This document shows, piece by piece, positions 44,350 through 55,263 of a DNA stretch of 64,000 bases (the first letter of the stretch is position 1; each line of letters opens with the position of its first letter). The position numbers were made by a program, and so were the translations under genes. Origin of the DNA: Megaustenia siamemsis (lineage: Eukaryota > Mollusca > Gastropoda > Stylommatophora > Ariophantidae); the NCBI GenBank assembly GCA_032433765.1, contig JAVIAB010000073.1:64374199-64438198 (forward strand). Reading direction: 5' to 3'. Below the pieces are notes generated by a model, which did not search any database, had not been told where the DNA came from, and saw nothing but the letters and a program-made list of their open reading frames with translations.

Positions 44350-44918
44350 ATCATAGATGTGTTTCTGTGCTAGCCATGGCTCATATCTTAGCGTGTGTTT
44401 GTGCTGGCCATGGCTCATATCTTGGTGTGTGTCATGTTAGTCATATCTCATATCTTGGTGTGTCCTTGTTAATCATGTCTCATATCTTTATGTGTGTATA
44501 TGTTTAGTCATATCTCATATCTTAGTGTGTATCTGTGTTAGTCATGTGTCATATCTTTGTGTGTGCATGTTTGGGTTAGATATCTCATATATTTGTGTGC
44601 ATGTTTATGTTAGTCATATCTCATATCTTTGTGTGTGCATATCTGTGTATGTCACATCTCATATCCTTGTGTGTGCATGTCTATGTTGATCATATCTCAT
44701 ATCTTTGTGTGCATGTCTATGTTAGGCATGTGTCATATCTTTGTGTGTGCATGTCTATGTCAGTCATATCTCATATCTTTATGTGCATGTTTATGTTAGT
44801 CATGTGTCATATATCTTGATGTGTGTCAGTGTTAGTCATGCCTCGTATCGCTGTGTGCAAGTCTGTGTTGGTCACATCTCCTATCTTTGTGTGTGCATGT
44901 CTGTGTTAATCACCTCTA
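44350..44918. repeat. Minisatellite, about 38-46 bp units
   Basis: About 13 imperfect units of the type TCATATCTCATATCTTTGTG TGTGCATGTCTATGTTAG. Overlapping long frames (for example 44595-44819) are a by-product of the repeat, not genes. Confidence 0.92.
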
Positions 44919-44924
44919 GTGACT

Positions 44925-45290
44925 CGGGCAGATGGTGCTCGTAAACCTGGGAGGGCCGACCATCTAAGGGCAGAATCCCCCTACAGAAAAGATCATCTGC
45001 TGCTTTGCAGGAAGATTGGGGACAATCAAAGGCTAAGGAATGCAAACCTGAATAAAATGCTGGCTGAAATTGGATGCACTGGGCCACTGGCGCAGAACAC
45101 AGTGCAACGTTTTAACTGGTGTTCAATCAGAGTGGATCTGGCGGGCTCTAATTGTGATGCTCTGCTAGTGGGGGCGATCAACACACTTAACCTGACAGCT
45201 GACTTCATGTGAGAGTCTGGAATCCTACTCTGATTGAGTCCTGATCGCAGAGAGAGAGATACATCATAGATGATAGATCCATGAAACATT
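44925..45290 (+). mobile_element. LINE F-related 3' end fragment
   Basis: An open frame 44919-45212 (RADHLRAESPYRKDHLLLCR; LNKMLAEIGCTGPLAQNTVQ; GAINTLNLTADFM) is followed by GAGTCTGGAATCCTACTCTG ATTGAGTC. That same 3' UTR string occurs in reverse at 49770-49815 behind the LINE F RNase H, so the two are related 3' ends. Unlike its neighbours it is relatively GC-rich. Confidence 0.6.
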
Positions 45291-45399
45291 AAAATAAAAA
45301 TCAAATTTGAGACACTAGTCTTTGACCTGGAAGAAATGATCACCAATAATCTAGGCAAAAAATATTGTTCTATGATTTATCAAAATTAATATTCTTGTA

Positions 45400-45665
45400 A
45401 CTGGGAGGTTGGCTGATCTAGAGGTAAGATATTGATCTCTGAACAAGAAACATCTGAGTTTGAATCTGTCACAGGCAGTGTGTATTTTTTTTTCAAATCC
45501 ATGGCTTTCACCTCCCTAGGTCTCTGGGTAATAAAATTCAATGTCTAGCACTCTCAGATAACAACAGCTCAAGTGTGGCAATTTGCAAACATTAAACAAT
45601 CCTTGGCATTTAAGTAAAAAAAAAAAATAGGCCAAAATGGCTGCTGTCTAGAGAAAATTGTTAAG
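45400..45665 (+). mobile_element. SINE-3 copy
   Basis: GGTTGGCTGATCTAGAGGTA AGATA head with B-box-like GAGTTTGAATCTGTC, then the SINE-3 body with ATAGGCCAAAATGGCTGCTG near the end. Pairs with 29745-30050. Confidence 0.6.
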
Positions 45666-45719
45666 TGATTGAAAATCTACCCATGCTAAAGGTGGATGTG
45701 TCAGACCAAAAAGCAAAAA

Positions 45720-46920
45720 CTAGTTCTGCCAGACAAATAAGGGTAGAAATGGGGACCGAGGGTTGTTCCTCTGTTCCAGGAAGAACTGGATAGCCAGGAG
45801 GTCATCTTTGTGGGTTGTTGAGGGTGCAGACAACCAGAACAAAGTGGTGGTAGGTCTTACCAGGACAGTGAGAGAAAGTGGAGAATATATTAAGGGCATG
45901 GTTAGTGTCCTTAATGTAAGATAGGGAGACCCTGGATATAAGGTTGGAAGATACTGTCCAAATAGTCTGAGATGTGAACAGTAGGACAGGAACAAGCGAA
46001 TATTATAGGTGTGCCAGGGGAGCAAAGTATGTGGATCTTATGTAGCATATAGAAAGAAGGTACAGCCAGGAATGATAAGGTTGGTGACACTAGAGAGGAG
46101 AGCTTTACTTTTGATCAAACCAAAGATGGTGATGCCCGTGTGTTACCGGGGCCTCATTATGAGGGAGGTAAAGAATAGTGACACTATGACCTTCCAGGCA
46201 TGTCATAAGAGGTGACTAAGGAGGTTGATCAATGGCTTGACATGCTGTCATTGTAAAAAGTATTGTTATGGAAACAGCGCCATAGATTTTAGAGCAGTGA
46301 TCTCTGCAATATGTGCCATTTTGGCATGCAAGGTTTCTGTTTTTGAGATTGTGGTTCTGCCCTATGTGCCGTCTTCAGCTCGAAAGGACAATAGATAGAT
46401 AGATAGAAAGATGGTGAACTTCACTAGTTTATTGTTCTTGACAGTGAGATTAGTAGGGCAAGGTTAGTAGAATGTTGAGTTGGAGAATTGGGAGAGGTAT
46501 TCTAAGGAATAGTCCCTTTTGCCAAACCACTATGGCACCCTTCTTATCAATAGGTTTGACGCTGTGCCAATGCATCAGTGGCGATTAGAGAGGGCCAGGG
46601 ATTCAGCAAGGGAGAGATTAGAGCTATGTAATCTCTGAGATGCAAATGTTCAATCTCCTGGGAGGTGGTGGAAATATATTTGTCAAGTGCAGGGGAGTGA
46701 GGTGTCAGGGGGAGAATCCAATATGACTTGGAGGCCTGGAAATGAGATAATTTATCATCCAAGGAAGGGTGAGAGAGTGAGTGAGGAGAGTAGAGGTGGA
46801 AATGGAATTTGAGCTATAATTTCTGAAAGTAGGAATGTGTCTTGGGGGAGTTGATAGCAGTCACTAGTATTGTTTGGGGATGGGAGGGGGAGGGGATAAA
46901 AGAAGAGAAGACTTCACACC
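45720..46920 (-). mobile_element. Penelope-like element, RT N-terminal region, split by sRTE
   Basis: On the minus strand, upper part: LDKYISTTSQEIEHLHLRDY, PSLIATDALAQRQ, then a frame change to IDKKGAIVVWQKGLFL, the typical PLE motif before the RT fingers. Lower part: THKDDLLAIQFFLEQRNNPR, similar to the PLE YTNIPH-LLA segment, continuing to 46130. The sRTE at 46133-46406 lies between other RT pieces. Stops are common. It complements the GIY-YIG fragment at 18.5-19.4 kb. Confidence 0.75.
46133..46406 (+). mobile_element. sRTE short element, full-length, 11-bp TSD
   Basis: Starts TGCCCGTGTGTTACCGGGGC and ends GCTCGAAAGGACAATAGATA GATAGATAG. TSD AAAGATGGTGA at 46122-46132 and 46407-46417. It is the only plus-strand sRTE here and shows the longest GATA tail. 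Confidence 0.93.
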
Positions 46921-47149
46921 TTTATTGAGGACAAATCTTTCTTAAGTCTTTTTTAAGGGCAGAAAATGAAGAGTAATCATTGAATAGATGCAGCAAAAGA
47001 AGTAAAATATATAAAAACATTTCATAAAAATCTTCAGATAGAAGAAATAAAGTGAAAGGAATCATCTTTAGTGTACCCATTTCTCTTTGTGTCTTTGTGC
47101 AAACCATTGAAACATTCTGTCTTTCAATTCAGACACCATTTACTGGTTT

Positions 47150-47920
47150 TGGTAGAATGCTATAATCAATTTAATAATGCCCTCTACACATATATCAATT
47201 TTAAGATATGCAGATGATACCACTTTTCTTTCAAGCAGCTAAGTAGGGGTCTTAAAAATATGTTACCAGATTGGGAGAACAGTGCAATGTACTCCCTACA
47301 GCTCAACATAAAGTAAACAAAAATTATAACAAGGAACAACAAATCTTCAGCAATAACAATTACCAACAACAATTGGAAACTGTTAAGCATGAATATCTAA
47401 GAACACTCACCAGTCTAGATGAGCCATTAGAGATTATAAAATTAACAATTGCTTTACAAAATTAATAAAAATGAAACATACATAGCAACATACCATTTTA
47501 ACAAGCTGGGCAGCTCAGAAATTGTATTTTTCCAACTTCAACTTATGGTTGTGAACCCTGGGAACTAACTGAGGCATATGAGATGAAATGCTACAAGAGA
47601 AATATCCATAAAATATACAAAGGAATAAAAAACAAAATGTCTGTAAAGAATCTGCTAAAATAAAAAGAAGCTAATGAGTGATTTGGCTTCATTAAATGCC
47701 ATAATAGCCTTCACAGAACAATAAATAATAAGAGGCATAGTTTTTTAACAGATAAGGAGCAGCTCAGAAGATGATGGGACCAAAACATCAAAGACTTCCT
47801 ACAGACTATAACTCGGTGAGTTAGGAAACGCAGCTAAACAATGAGAAATATTCCGATTGTTAGTTAAAAAGAAAATAAACAACAACCTTCACCAGACATG
47901 CTCTCTTGGGATGATTATGC
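47150..47920 (+). mobile_element. Degenerate LINE RT fragment
   Basis: Broken plus-strand frames: TYGCEPWELTEAYEMKCYKR and NIHKIYKGIKNKMSVKNLLK resemble the C-terminal region of animal LINEs. Upstream QHKVNKNYNKEQ may be the RT end. Too decayed to place in a named family here. Confidence 0.5.
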
Positions 47921-47978
47921 ATAAATTATTTTTAAAATCTAATTTGGTAGTTTGCCAAAGACTGCTTCCTTCACTTAC

Positions 47979-48045
47979 TTTGATGAGATCTGAAGCTCTA
48001 TGAACTTGTACTCTGCAGCACACAAATGTCTTATGTATTGCAGAC
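47979..48045 (-). CDS. MSH4: MSH4 exon (second in window)
   Basis: Small 67-bp exon. The acceptor is TTTTATAG|GTCTG and the donor TCATCAAA|GTAAGT. It encodes LQYIRHLCAAEYKFIELQIS plus SK across the junction, aligning with GLEYIEQLCIAEF...VQSK of vertebrate MSH4. Two bases (AA) are carried over and completed by A of the next exon to give the lysine of SKYYC. The clean phase match at both ends, the strong donor and the absence of stops argue for a live exon despite its small size. It lies between degenerate LINE sequence (47.15-47.92 kb) and an RTE-C/D chimera (from 48.12 kb). Confidence 0.9.
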
Positions 48046-48118
48046 CTATAAAACAATATATTGTTTAATGAAAATGAGAAAAGAGTATTTTAATTGAAAA
48101 TGAATAAATATTTAGCAT

Positions 48119-49556
48119 ATTCATCATCATCATCATGAACCATACCGGTTGGCATAGGTGGCCTGTCCCACAATGTTCTGTTCCTGACTGTTTTCTGTCA
48201 CACGACGCCAAACTATCTTGTATCTTCTACCTTTGTCATATGTGATCTCTCATTTCCTGTATATTACCAGTTGCAACCAAATATTTCAATGTCCTTCTTC
48301 TCATGTCGTGACAGAAAAATGTTGATTGTTTCTTTATATTTTTATGAGCTCCCTTGAGTTTGCCTCATTGAGAATTTCCTCATTGGTCTTTTTAGCTATC
48401 CAGGGAACTTTCAACATTCTTCTAAGAAATCCCGTCTCTGTGGCCTCTAATCATCTTTTCATTTGTTGGTTCACTGTTCATGATTTGCGTTCATATGTGA
48501 GAATTGGTTCAATATAGCACTAATTAGCTTTCTTTCTAACTTCTATTGAAATAGACTTATGCACAAAATGTTTTTCATTTTCTGAAATACTACTATGGCC
48601 TGTGCTATTCTGCTTTTTATTTCTGCGGTGCATCTTCCATCTGATACTATTATTGTGCCCAAGTATTTGACGTTCAGCACTTGTTTCAGATTTGTCTCGA
48701 TTATTTTTATGTTGCCTGATGGTGATGATTGTTTCTTTAATATGGCAATTACTTCTGTTTTCTTACTGTTTAGACTGAGACCTTTTTTTCTTTCGTTATA
48801 TCTATATATTATATTATTCACAAAATTGCTTCTGGGGTGGCGTGTTATTTGTTTTGATGTTAGTATATTTTTCATGGCGTTAAAATTACTTTTTGTCATT
48901 CCTATTCTTTTATCTATTTCAGTTTTACATTTTCCATCACTGGTTATAGTATGTTCCAGGTAGTTATAGCTCTGAACTGTCTCCAGGTGTATTCCTTCAA
49001 CTTTGATATTTATTTGTAGGTCTTGGGAATTTTCTTTCCTCTTGATCATAGTTTTAGTCTTTTTGATATTCATATCTAGTCCATATATTTTGCTTGTCAT
49101 GTTTATTTCATTAATTAATTGTAGATCTTTAGGATTTTCTGCTAGTAATACAGTATCATCAGCATATCTTAGGTTATTGATTATCTTTCCATTAATGTTT
49201 AAGCTTGGCATCTCTGTGATGTTTTTAAAGATTCGTTCAGTATATAGAGTGAACAAGCTTGGTGATAGGATGCATCCTTGTCTTACTCCTCGTTTTATAT
49301 CAATGAGTGTAGAGGTCTCTTTGTTATATTTTATTATTGCTGTTTGCTCCCAGTGTCAATTACATATTAGTCGTATGTCTGTGTCATCTAGATTTATTTA
49401 TCTTTTAGGCAGTTTATAAGTTGATTATGGTGTATTCTATCAAAAGCTTTGGCGTAGTCTATAAAGCAGGCATATATTGGTTTGTTTACTTCTATGCACT
49501 TTTCAATCAATATCCTCATGCTAAATATGGCTTCTTTTGTCCCACTGTTTTTCCTG
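48119..49556 (-). mobile_element. RTE-C/RTE-D chimeric LINE fragment
   Basis: 3' part (48119-48790) is RTE-D: ATCATCATCATGAACCATAC terminus, KKTEVIAILKKQSSPSGNIK, TAEIKSRIAQAIVVFQKMKN. At about 48793 it switches to RTE-C: INNLRYADDTVLLAENPKDL, MNIKKTKTMIKRKENSQDLQ, RIGMTKSNFNAMKNILTSKQ. A long open frame (48543-49256) crosses the junction, so the two families are joined in frame. Confidence 0.82.
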
Positions 49557-49735
49557 AATTCATCGTAAGCAATCGGAATATCGAAACACGTTCAAAACGG
49601 CTGAAACGCACAGCTCACGGTGTACACAGAGCACTAACTCAGCCGAACTTGGAATATGAGGAAACTGCAACAAGGAACACTTTACAGACACAGCCTTTAA
49701 CTGTTCTTGCCACCTATCTGCCATATTTATTGGAA
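49557..49735 (+). repeat. R2 repeat, single copy
   Basis: Same unit as 8885-9075 and 25262-25450 (CATCGTAAGCAATCGGAATA TCGAAACACG; GACTTGGAATATGAGGAAAC). No R1 precedes it. Confidence 0.78.
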
Positions 49736-50574
49736 GTTCACAATTTTAATAACATTAAGAAAGTAAATCTCTCTCTGCGATCAAGACTCAATCAGAGTAG
49801 GATTCCAGACTCTCTCATGAAATCAGCTGTCTGTTTAAGTGATTCGATTGCCCCATTAGTTTCTCTTCCAGGGAGGTGGGTGTGGACAACATTGCTCTTC
49901 TCAGGTCTGTGTACTGGGGGCAATCCTGTAGAACATGTTTTGTAGTCATATTGTCCAGTGTACAGTGGCATAGGCTGGTTGAACCCATTTTGAATTTGGT
50001 GAACATGTGATTTCTCATTCTATTGTGGCCAATGCATAGGCGAAGTATGATACCTTGATCCCTCCTTGATAGTTGGTGGTATCCGTCACTCTCGTTATGC
50101 TTTGGGTGTTCTCGTTTCCATTTTTCATGATACTGACCTTTGAGGATGGATTTGCCTTCATCATAACTGAGCGGATGGTTCTTTTGTAGTAATCTCCCTC
50201 CCTCTTTAGCTAATTTGTCTGCGCGTTCGTTCCCGTGTATATTACAGTGTGAAAGTATCAACTGAATGACTACTCTCTGGAAGTTATTGCATTGTTGGTC
50301 TAGGGTTGTTTTCAAGTCATCTAGTTCATTGTTCTTGGGGCTTTTTAGAGCTGATAGTACTGACAGTGCATCAGTCAGAATCACCAATTTATTGTGCATG
50401 TTATTTTTATGTTGGGTAGCCTGTGTTGCAGCATCTCTGAGGGCCTCAGTTTCTGCTTTAAAGTTGTTTGAGAATTTCCCAGTAGCTATTGACTTGGTGA
50501 TCTCGTCCTGGTTATTCAGTGTCAAGAACACACCTCCCCCTCCATTTCTGGTGGCATTTGTAGCAGAGCCATCT

Positions 50575-52078
50575 ATAGCAGCCGACCTAGCACAGGTCAC
50601 TTGATGGTGTCTGAACTCCCCTAACTGTCTTGATGAGTTGACGGGGACATCCATTCACTGTATCACGGCCAACGTGTCGCGACGACTTGCGTCTTGAAGA
50701 CCCATATTGATTGATGAGTCGAGTCAACCTCGGCCTGTGCTCGATGGTTACTGCTCGGGACTTTCGCCTCGTTTGAACTCTGCCCTTGTGTGGCACCCTT
50801 GGCCGGGTGATCGCCAAACTTAGTATTCCACTCTGTTTCGTGTTGCGACTGTTGGTTATCTGCAGGCCAGCGTGCTGGCCCCTTCCAGGGGTCGTTCTTA
50901 GCTAGGCATAGATAATTACAGCTAGCGCTCAAGGAAGCATTCACTGAACACCTGGTAAAATAACATACCTGAGGTTTTATTCTCAAAAGTCCACCTCACA
51001 CAACATGTTCACAATTACAATGACAATGGTATGTTAGCAGCCTCTCCCACATTGCCTGCTAATCTTGAAGCATCCCCCTGTGTTATCTACAACACCGCAG
51101 AGGTATACTGCAGCACTCTCTCAAGCCACTCTGGTCTTGCCTACCTTCCTCTAATAAATAGTTGTTTAGGATTCCTCCCATAGCAACCTATAGCAGCCAT
51201 ATTGCTAATCATGAAGCTGGCGATGTCGGTCTCGCTCAACCTCACCTCTAACATTGTCTACTGGAGCGTAATACTCCGTATCGAGCCCTTTCTTGGTTGC
51301 TAGAAACTCTGCGAATTTGTATCGCTCAGCGCCATTTACATTGATCGGTGTTGCTGCCTGAACACCCCACTATAACGTCATGCTCCTACACAAAGCCTGA
51401 CTTATTGACTTCTTTCCCCTACTGTCACTTGAATGGTTGTCGCTGCTAAACTGCATCACTACCTTCCACTCTATGCTCCTAATGAAGCCTAATGTTGTGA
51501 GACTAGCTCACGAATTGTCACTAAATTTTTCGTTGCTGCTACTTGCACAACTACATTCTATCTTCACACTTCTGATGAAGTCTATGTTGTGAGACTCTCT
51601 CACTGACTGTCACTAAATGGTTGGTGCTGCTAACGTTCACAACTATTTTATTAACTACTCTAAGACACTTCTACTCATCACTGCTCCTGGAATAAGGTTT
51701 AACGCAGCGACCACACACCAACTTACTTACTCTGTCATTTTTTGGTGAACTACCCCAAACCTACTCACGGTGCCGGTTGCAAAAACAAAACACACAACCG
51801 TCCGCACAGAGCCATCGTTAATCTTGAATGATCTTCCCAACCTATCCTTTGTCTAACCTTTTCTCCCTTCAACCAATCAATACCCCGTGCCTCGTTCCTA
51901 CATTGTGTCTTACAATTCCCGTGAGTCACGATGTGTTCATCCTCTTTACTTCTTAACCCTACTGTCCCGTGGACCCCATGCTTTTATTTTACTCAGCCCT
52001 TCTTATCTCTCCTCGATTTCTACTACCTCACTCCCATCTTATCGTACACTCTTTAATCACTGCTACCTCACTGCTTCA
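50575..52078 (-). mobile_element. 1.5-kb non-LINE insertion, LTR-like, 5-bp TSD
   Basis: 1504 bp separating LINE F at a point where the related copy at 58.35 kb is continuous. Flanks AGATG (minus strand; CATCT at 50570-50574 and 52079-52083) form the TSD. On the minus strand it starts TGAAGCAGTGAGG. It contains four diverged copies of a roughly 90-bp unit (about 51370-51720, each with AGTGACA... and AGCAGC-ACC) and has AATAAAACCTCAGG near 50975. Beyond this lies a GC-rich stretch (TTTGGCGATCACCCGGCCAAG near 50820) like the LTR/leader border of a Ty3-type element. No long coding region. Candidate solo LTR or short LTR element; the terminal bases are not TG...CA. Confidence 0.72.
51370..51720 (-). 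repeat. Diverged tandem repeat inside the 1.5-kb insertion
   Basis: About four units of roughly 90 bp, each with a CTCACAACAT or related core and a start AGTGACA, strongly diverged from each other. Position relative to the AATAAA signal suggests upstream (U3-like) sequence. Confidence 0.65.
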
Positions 52079-53760
52079 CATCTGTGTATATGTGGGGCCA
52101 AGAGTCCTGTGGGTAGGTATCATGTATGTGTTTTTCTGCTACATGTTTTCTTTCTGTGTCTGATTGTGTGCCTTTTTCATGATTCCTGTTATATTTTCCT
52201 TAAGTTCTGGTATTTTATTATATCTGACATATCAGATGGGCCCAAGGGTTTCTGTATTGTTTGGGAAAGTACTAGGTCTCCAGTAGTTAGTTCATTGATG
52301 ATTGCAGTGAAGTTGCTCCTCTTTAGTCGTACAATTCCGAGAGAAATCAGTTATTCTTTGGTGCATGGGGTGGCTAAGGAGCCTTCTGTATTTCTCCGCT
52401 TGTTGCAATACTTTAGTGACCCGTCTGTCATCTAAGGGTTGTAAACCTATTTTGTAGAATGTAAACCTATCACTGTTTCTAGAGTCTTGATAGGTGTAGA
52501 TTTCATAGCACCAGTGATGATACGGGCAGCTTGGTTCTGTGTTCTGTTAATTTTGCTAAGGTGTGATTTGGAAGCCATAGCCCAGGCTGTGACTCTAGGA
52601 CTGGTCTGATTTTTCCTACATATAGTCGTTTCAAGATATTGCTGTCTGCTCCCCAGTCCGATCCTGCCAATTTCTACATAATATTAGTTCATTTTCTGGC
52701 TTTGTTTCTTGCTCTGTCTATCTGATTTTTTCCAAGTCATTCTGCGATTCATGGTGATGCCTAGGTATGTTGGGTTTTGGTCAATAGGGAGTGTATGGTC
52801 TTTTATCTTCAAGTTTGCAGAGAGTGTGTTTCTTGATAGCGTGAAAATTGTATATGTAGTTTTTTTTTCATTAATTGGTAAGAACCAGGTGTTCGTCCAT
52901 TTTTCAAGTTCACCTAGCGCATCTTGCATCCTGGATCCAGCCACCGACATACTTTACTCGCGAGCCCATAACGCCAGATCATCTGCATATATTGCTGAGT
53001 GTATTCTGGGTGGAATGTCCATTACGATGTCATTTATGAAAATTAAAAAGAGCGTTGGGGACAAGACTCCACCTTGAGGGACACCTTGTTCGATTGTGAC
53101 CTTCTTACTTAGTTGACCTTTTACTTGTACTCTGGCCGCTCTATCCTGAAGGTATTGAGAGACCCAATTGAATAAACGACCCTGGATGACAAGTCTAAAA
53201 AGCTTGTTCTTTAAGTCTTCTCGCCATACCCTATCAAAAGCCTTCTCCATGTTGACCCACACTGCCAGTGTGTGTTTCTTTTCTTGTAGAGTATCCTCTA
53301 TTTCCTGTGCGATGTAGGTGACCAGGTCTTCAGTTGATCTGTGCTGATGGAAGCCACTTTGTTCTGGTACGATTTGTTGTTTTGTCTCCAAATGCCACAT
53401 AAGTCTTCTGTTAACCAGCCTTTCCATGAGTTTATTCAGGCGGCTCAGTAGACTAATTGGTCTATAGCTACTTGGGTCTAGTGGGTCTTTTCCATGCTTG
53501 AGGATGGGCACCATAATAGCTTTTTTCCAGATTGCAGGCACATGACCTCTCTTCCAGCTAGCATTTATTATCCTTAGAAGCTGGTCCTTGGCATTCTGTC
53601 CCAGATTTATGAGCATTTCGTTGGTGATTCCATCTTTACCAGGAGAACTTTTGAGCTTCAATCCTTTGAGGGCAACATCTAATTCAGTTGGGGTAGAGTA
53701 AAGAAAGTAAATGAAAATTGATTTAAAACACACGGTTTGCTCAGACAATTTGCTCAGAAA

Positions 53761-54099
53761 GTTGGAAAAGAGGTTGAAAAAGAGAATAACAAGGTTTTAG
53801 AGGAAATATCTGTGGAAATGTTTACAAATTAAAGGCCACAAAAACTGGCTCCAGGGTTCAAAGCATCAGTAACCACAGCCATTTTTTGCGGCTCACTGTA
53901 TAGAATGTGTTATAAGTTTCATTTCATTTTCCTCTTAACTATCATAACTTTTTTTTAATTGAGAAAATAATGCAAAAGAGAATACAGAGAAATATCAAAC
54001 TATTCAAACAATTTTTATTTTGAAAATAAACCAAGCTGTTGAAACACTGCCATTGTTGAACAGCTTAACACATTATTTGTTCTCAGTGAAACGTGGGAA
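53761..54099. other. Intron, no recognised element
   Basis: No coding homology noticed. Confidence 0.35.
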
Positions 54100-55255
54100 C
54101 TTGCTTGGGCTAATTAAAGTAATTGAAGGAAAAACAACAAACACAGTGTTCTCCCTTTCAAACAAATGTGGCATCCAAAACTAAACCTCATCATCGAGTG
54201 CCATCTCCGCAACGAAGGTTGGCTACCATGGAGCACCATTCTGCTCTGTCTCTTGCTTGTGTCTTTTAACATGGTCCAAAAATCACACTTGTCTTGTTTG
54301 AATTGTGTTTAGTAGTTCTCTTTTCATTTTTAGTTGTTTTAAGACTTCGTCATTTTTTTTCTTTTCCTTCCATCCAAATCTGCCTATTCTTCTATATATC
54401 CACATTTCAAAGGCTTCAATTTTCTGATCTGGTTTCTTGTCTAATGTCCATGTTTCTGCACCATATAAGAATGTTGAGAAGACATAACATTTTGCTATTC
54501 TTAGTTTTAGCCCTGGTGTTATTTGTTTTGATGTCAGTATGTTCTTCATGACATTAAAATTATTTTTTGCCATTCCTATTCTTTTGTTTATTTCAGTTTT
54601 ACATTTTCCATCACTGGTTATAGTATATCCAAGGTAGTTCTAGCTCTGAACTGTCTCCAGGTCTATTCCTTCAATTTTGATATCCACTTGTTGGTTTTTG
54701 AAAACTAAAACTAAATAGCAAAAATCTACATCTGGATGAAAACTCAAAATATCTGGGCATAATGTTTGATCATTGTTTGACTTGGCCAACTCAGGCAGAA
54801 AGAACAAGTCAAAGAGCAAGGTAAAGGATGGCAAGCACAACATTTTAATAGGCACAACTTGGGGAGTATATGAGTCCTCTAAAGAAGATTTACATGGAGT
54901 GAGTCAGATCAGTCCTAAAGCATGATATTGCAATATAGCCAACAGCAACGATGTAAAATTGTATGATCCACAGACTCCAAAAGCAATTAAAATTACAACT
55001 GGTAGTATGGAATAAACACCCTTAACATAATTTTTTTTTTAAATCACACATTTGAAACCCACGGAAGAGACAGCAGGATTCAACAACAAGGTGACAGAGA
55101 CTGAAGACTGACTAAGCAATCATCCCATACACCAGAGAATAAATGGTTTTCAAAAACATAGATTAAACTGAAAAAAAACTTTTTGGAAGCAACAAAAGTT
55201 ATGCAAGAAGCAGGTCAAATAAACTCTATGATAACAGCTAAATTATTTAATGACA
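54100..55255 (+). mobile_element. I/Jockey-like LINE RT fragment, split by RTE-C
   Basis: TTNTVFSLSNK before, and NLHLDENSKYLGIMFDHCLT W after, the RTE-C insertion together give the segment downstream of the RT active site. Degenerate RT thumb sequence runs to about 55250. Confidence 0.65.
54186..54700 (-). mobile_element. RTE-C 3' fragment, 9-bp TSD
   Basis: The minus strand reads MAKNNFNVMKNILTSKQITP, FLYGAETWTLDKK, MWIYRRIGRFGWKEKKKNDE, ending in GGCACTCGATGATGA. Part of the tail is deleted (FLGHVKR region, about 54275). TSD AAAACTAAA at 54177-54185 and 54701-54709. Confidence 0.88.
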
Positions 55256-55263
55256 CTTAAAAC

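Larger units (their letters stand above)
49740..53760 (-). mobile_element. LINE F (I/Jockey-like with RNase H), interrupted
   Basis: On the minus strand: RT 53748-52954 (SSPGKDGITNEMLINLGQNA; IMVPILKHGKDPLDPSSYRP; EQSGFHQHRSTEDLV; MEKAFDRVWRED; EQGVPQGGVLSPTLFLIFIN; IYADDLALWA), then 52950-52684 (PTYLGITMNRRMTWKK). The RT C-terminal region runs to 52084 with many stops. After the 1.5-kb insertion, RNase H and the tail follow in an open frame from 50574 to 49815 (LVILTDALSVLSALKSPKNN; HCNIHGNERADKLAKEGGRL; TKHVLQDCPQYTDLRRAMLS). The 3' UTR extends to about 49745. The RT and RNase H pieces are each long and open, making this the second-best preserved element here. Confidence 0.88.

Noticed and set aside
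44492..44944. Overlapping open frames rich in SHISYLCVCM, looking like a membrane protein
   Set aside because: They are translations of the 38-46 bp minisatellite; the same motif appears in several frames.
51887..52435. 182-aa plus-strand open frame
   Set aside because: Antisense across the LINE F / LTR-like junction; no family resemblance.
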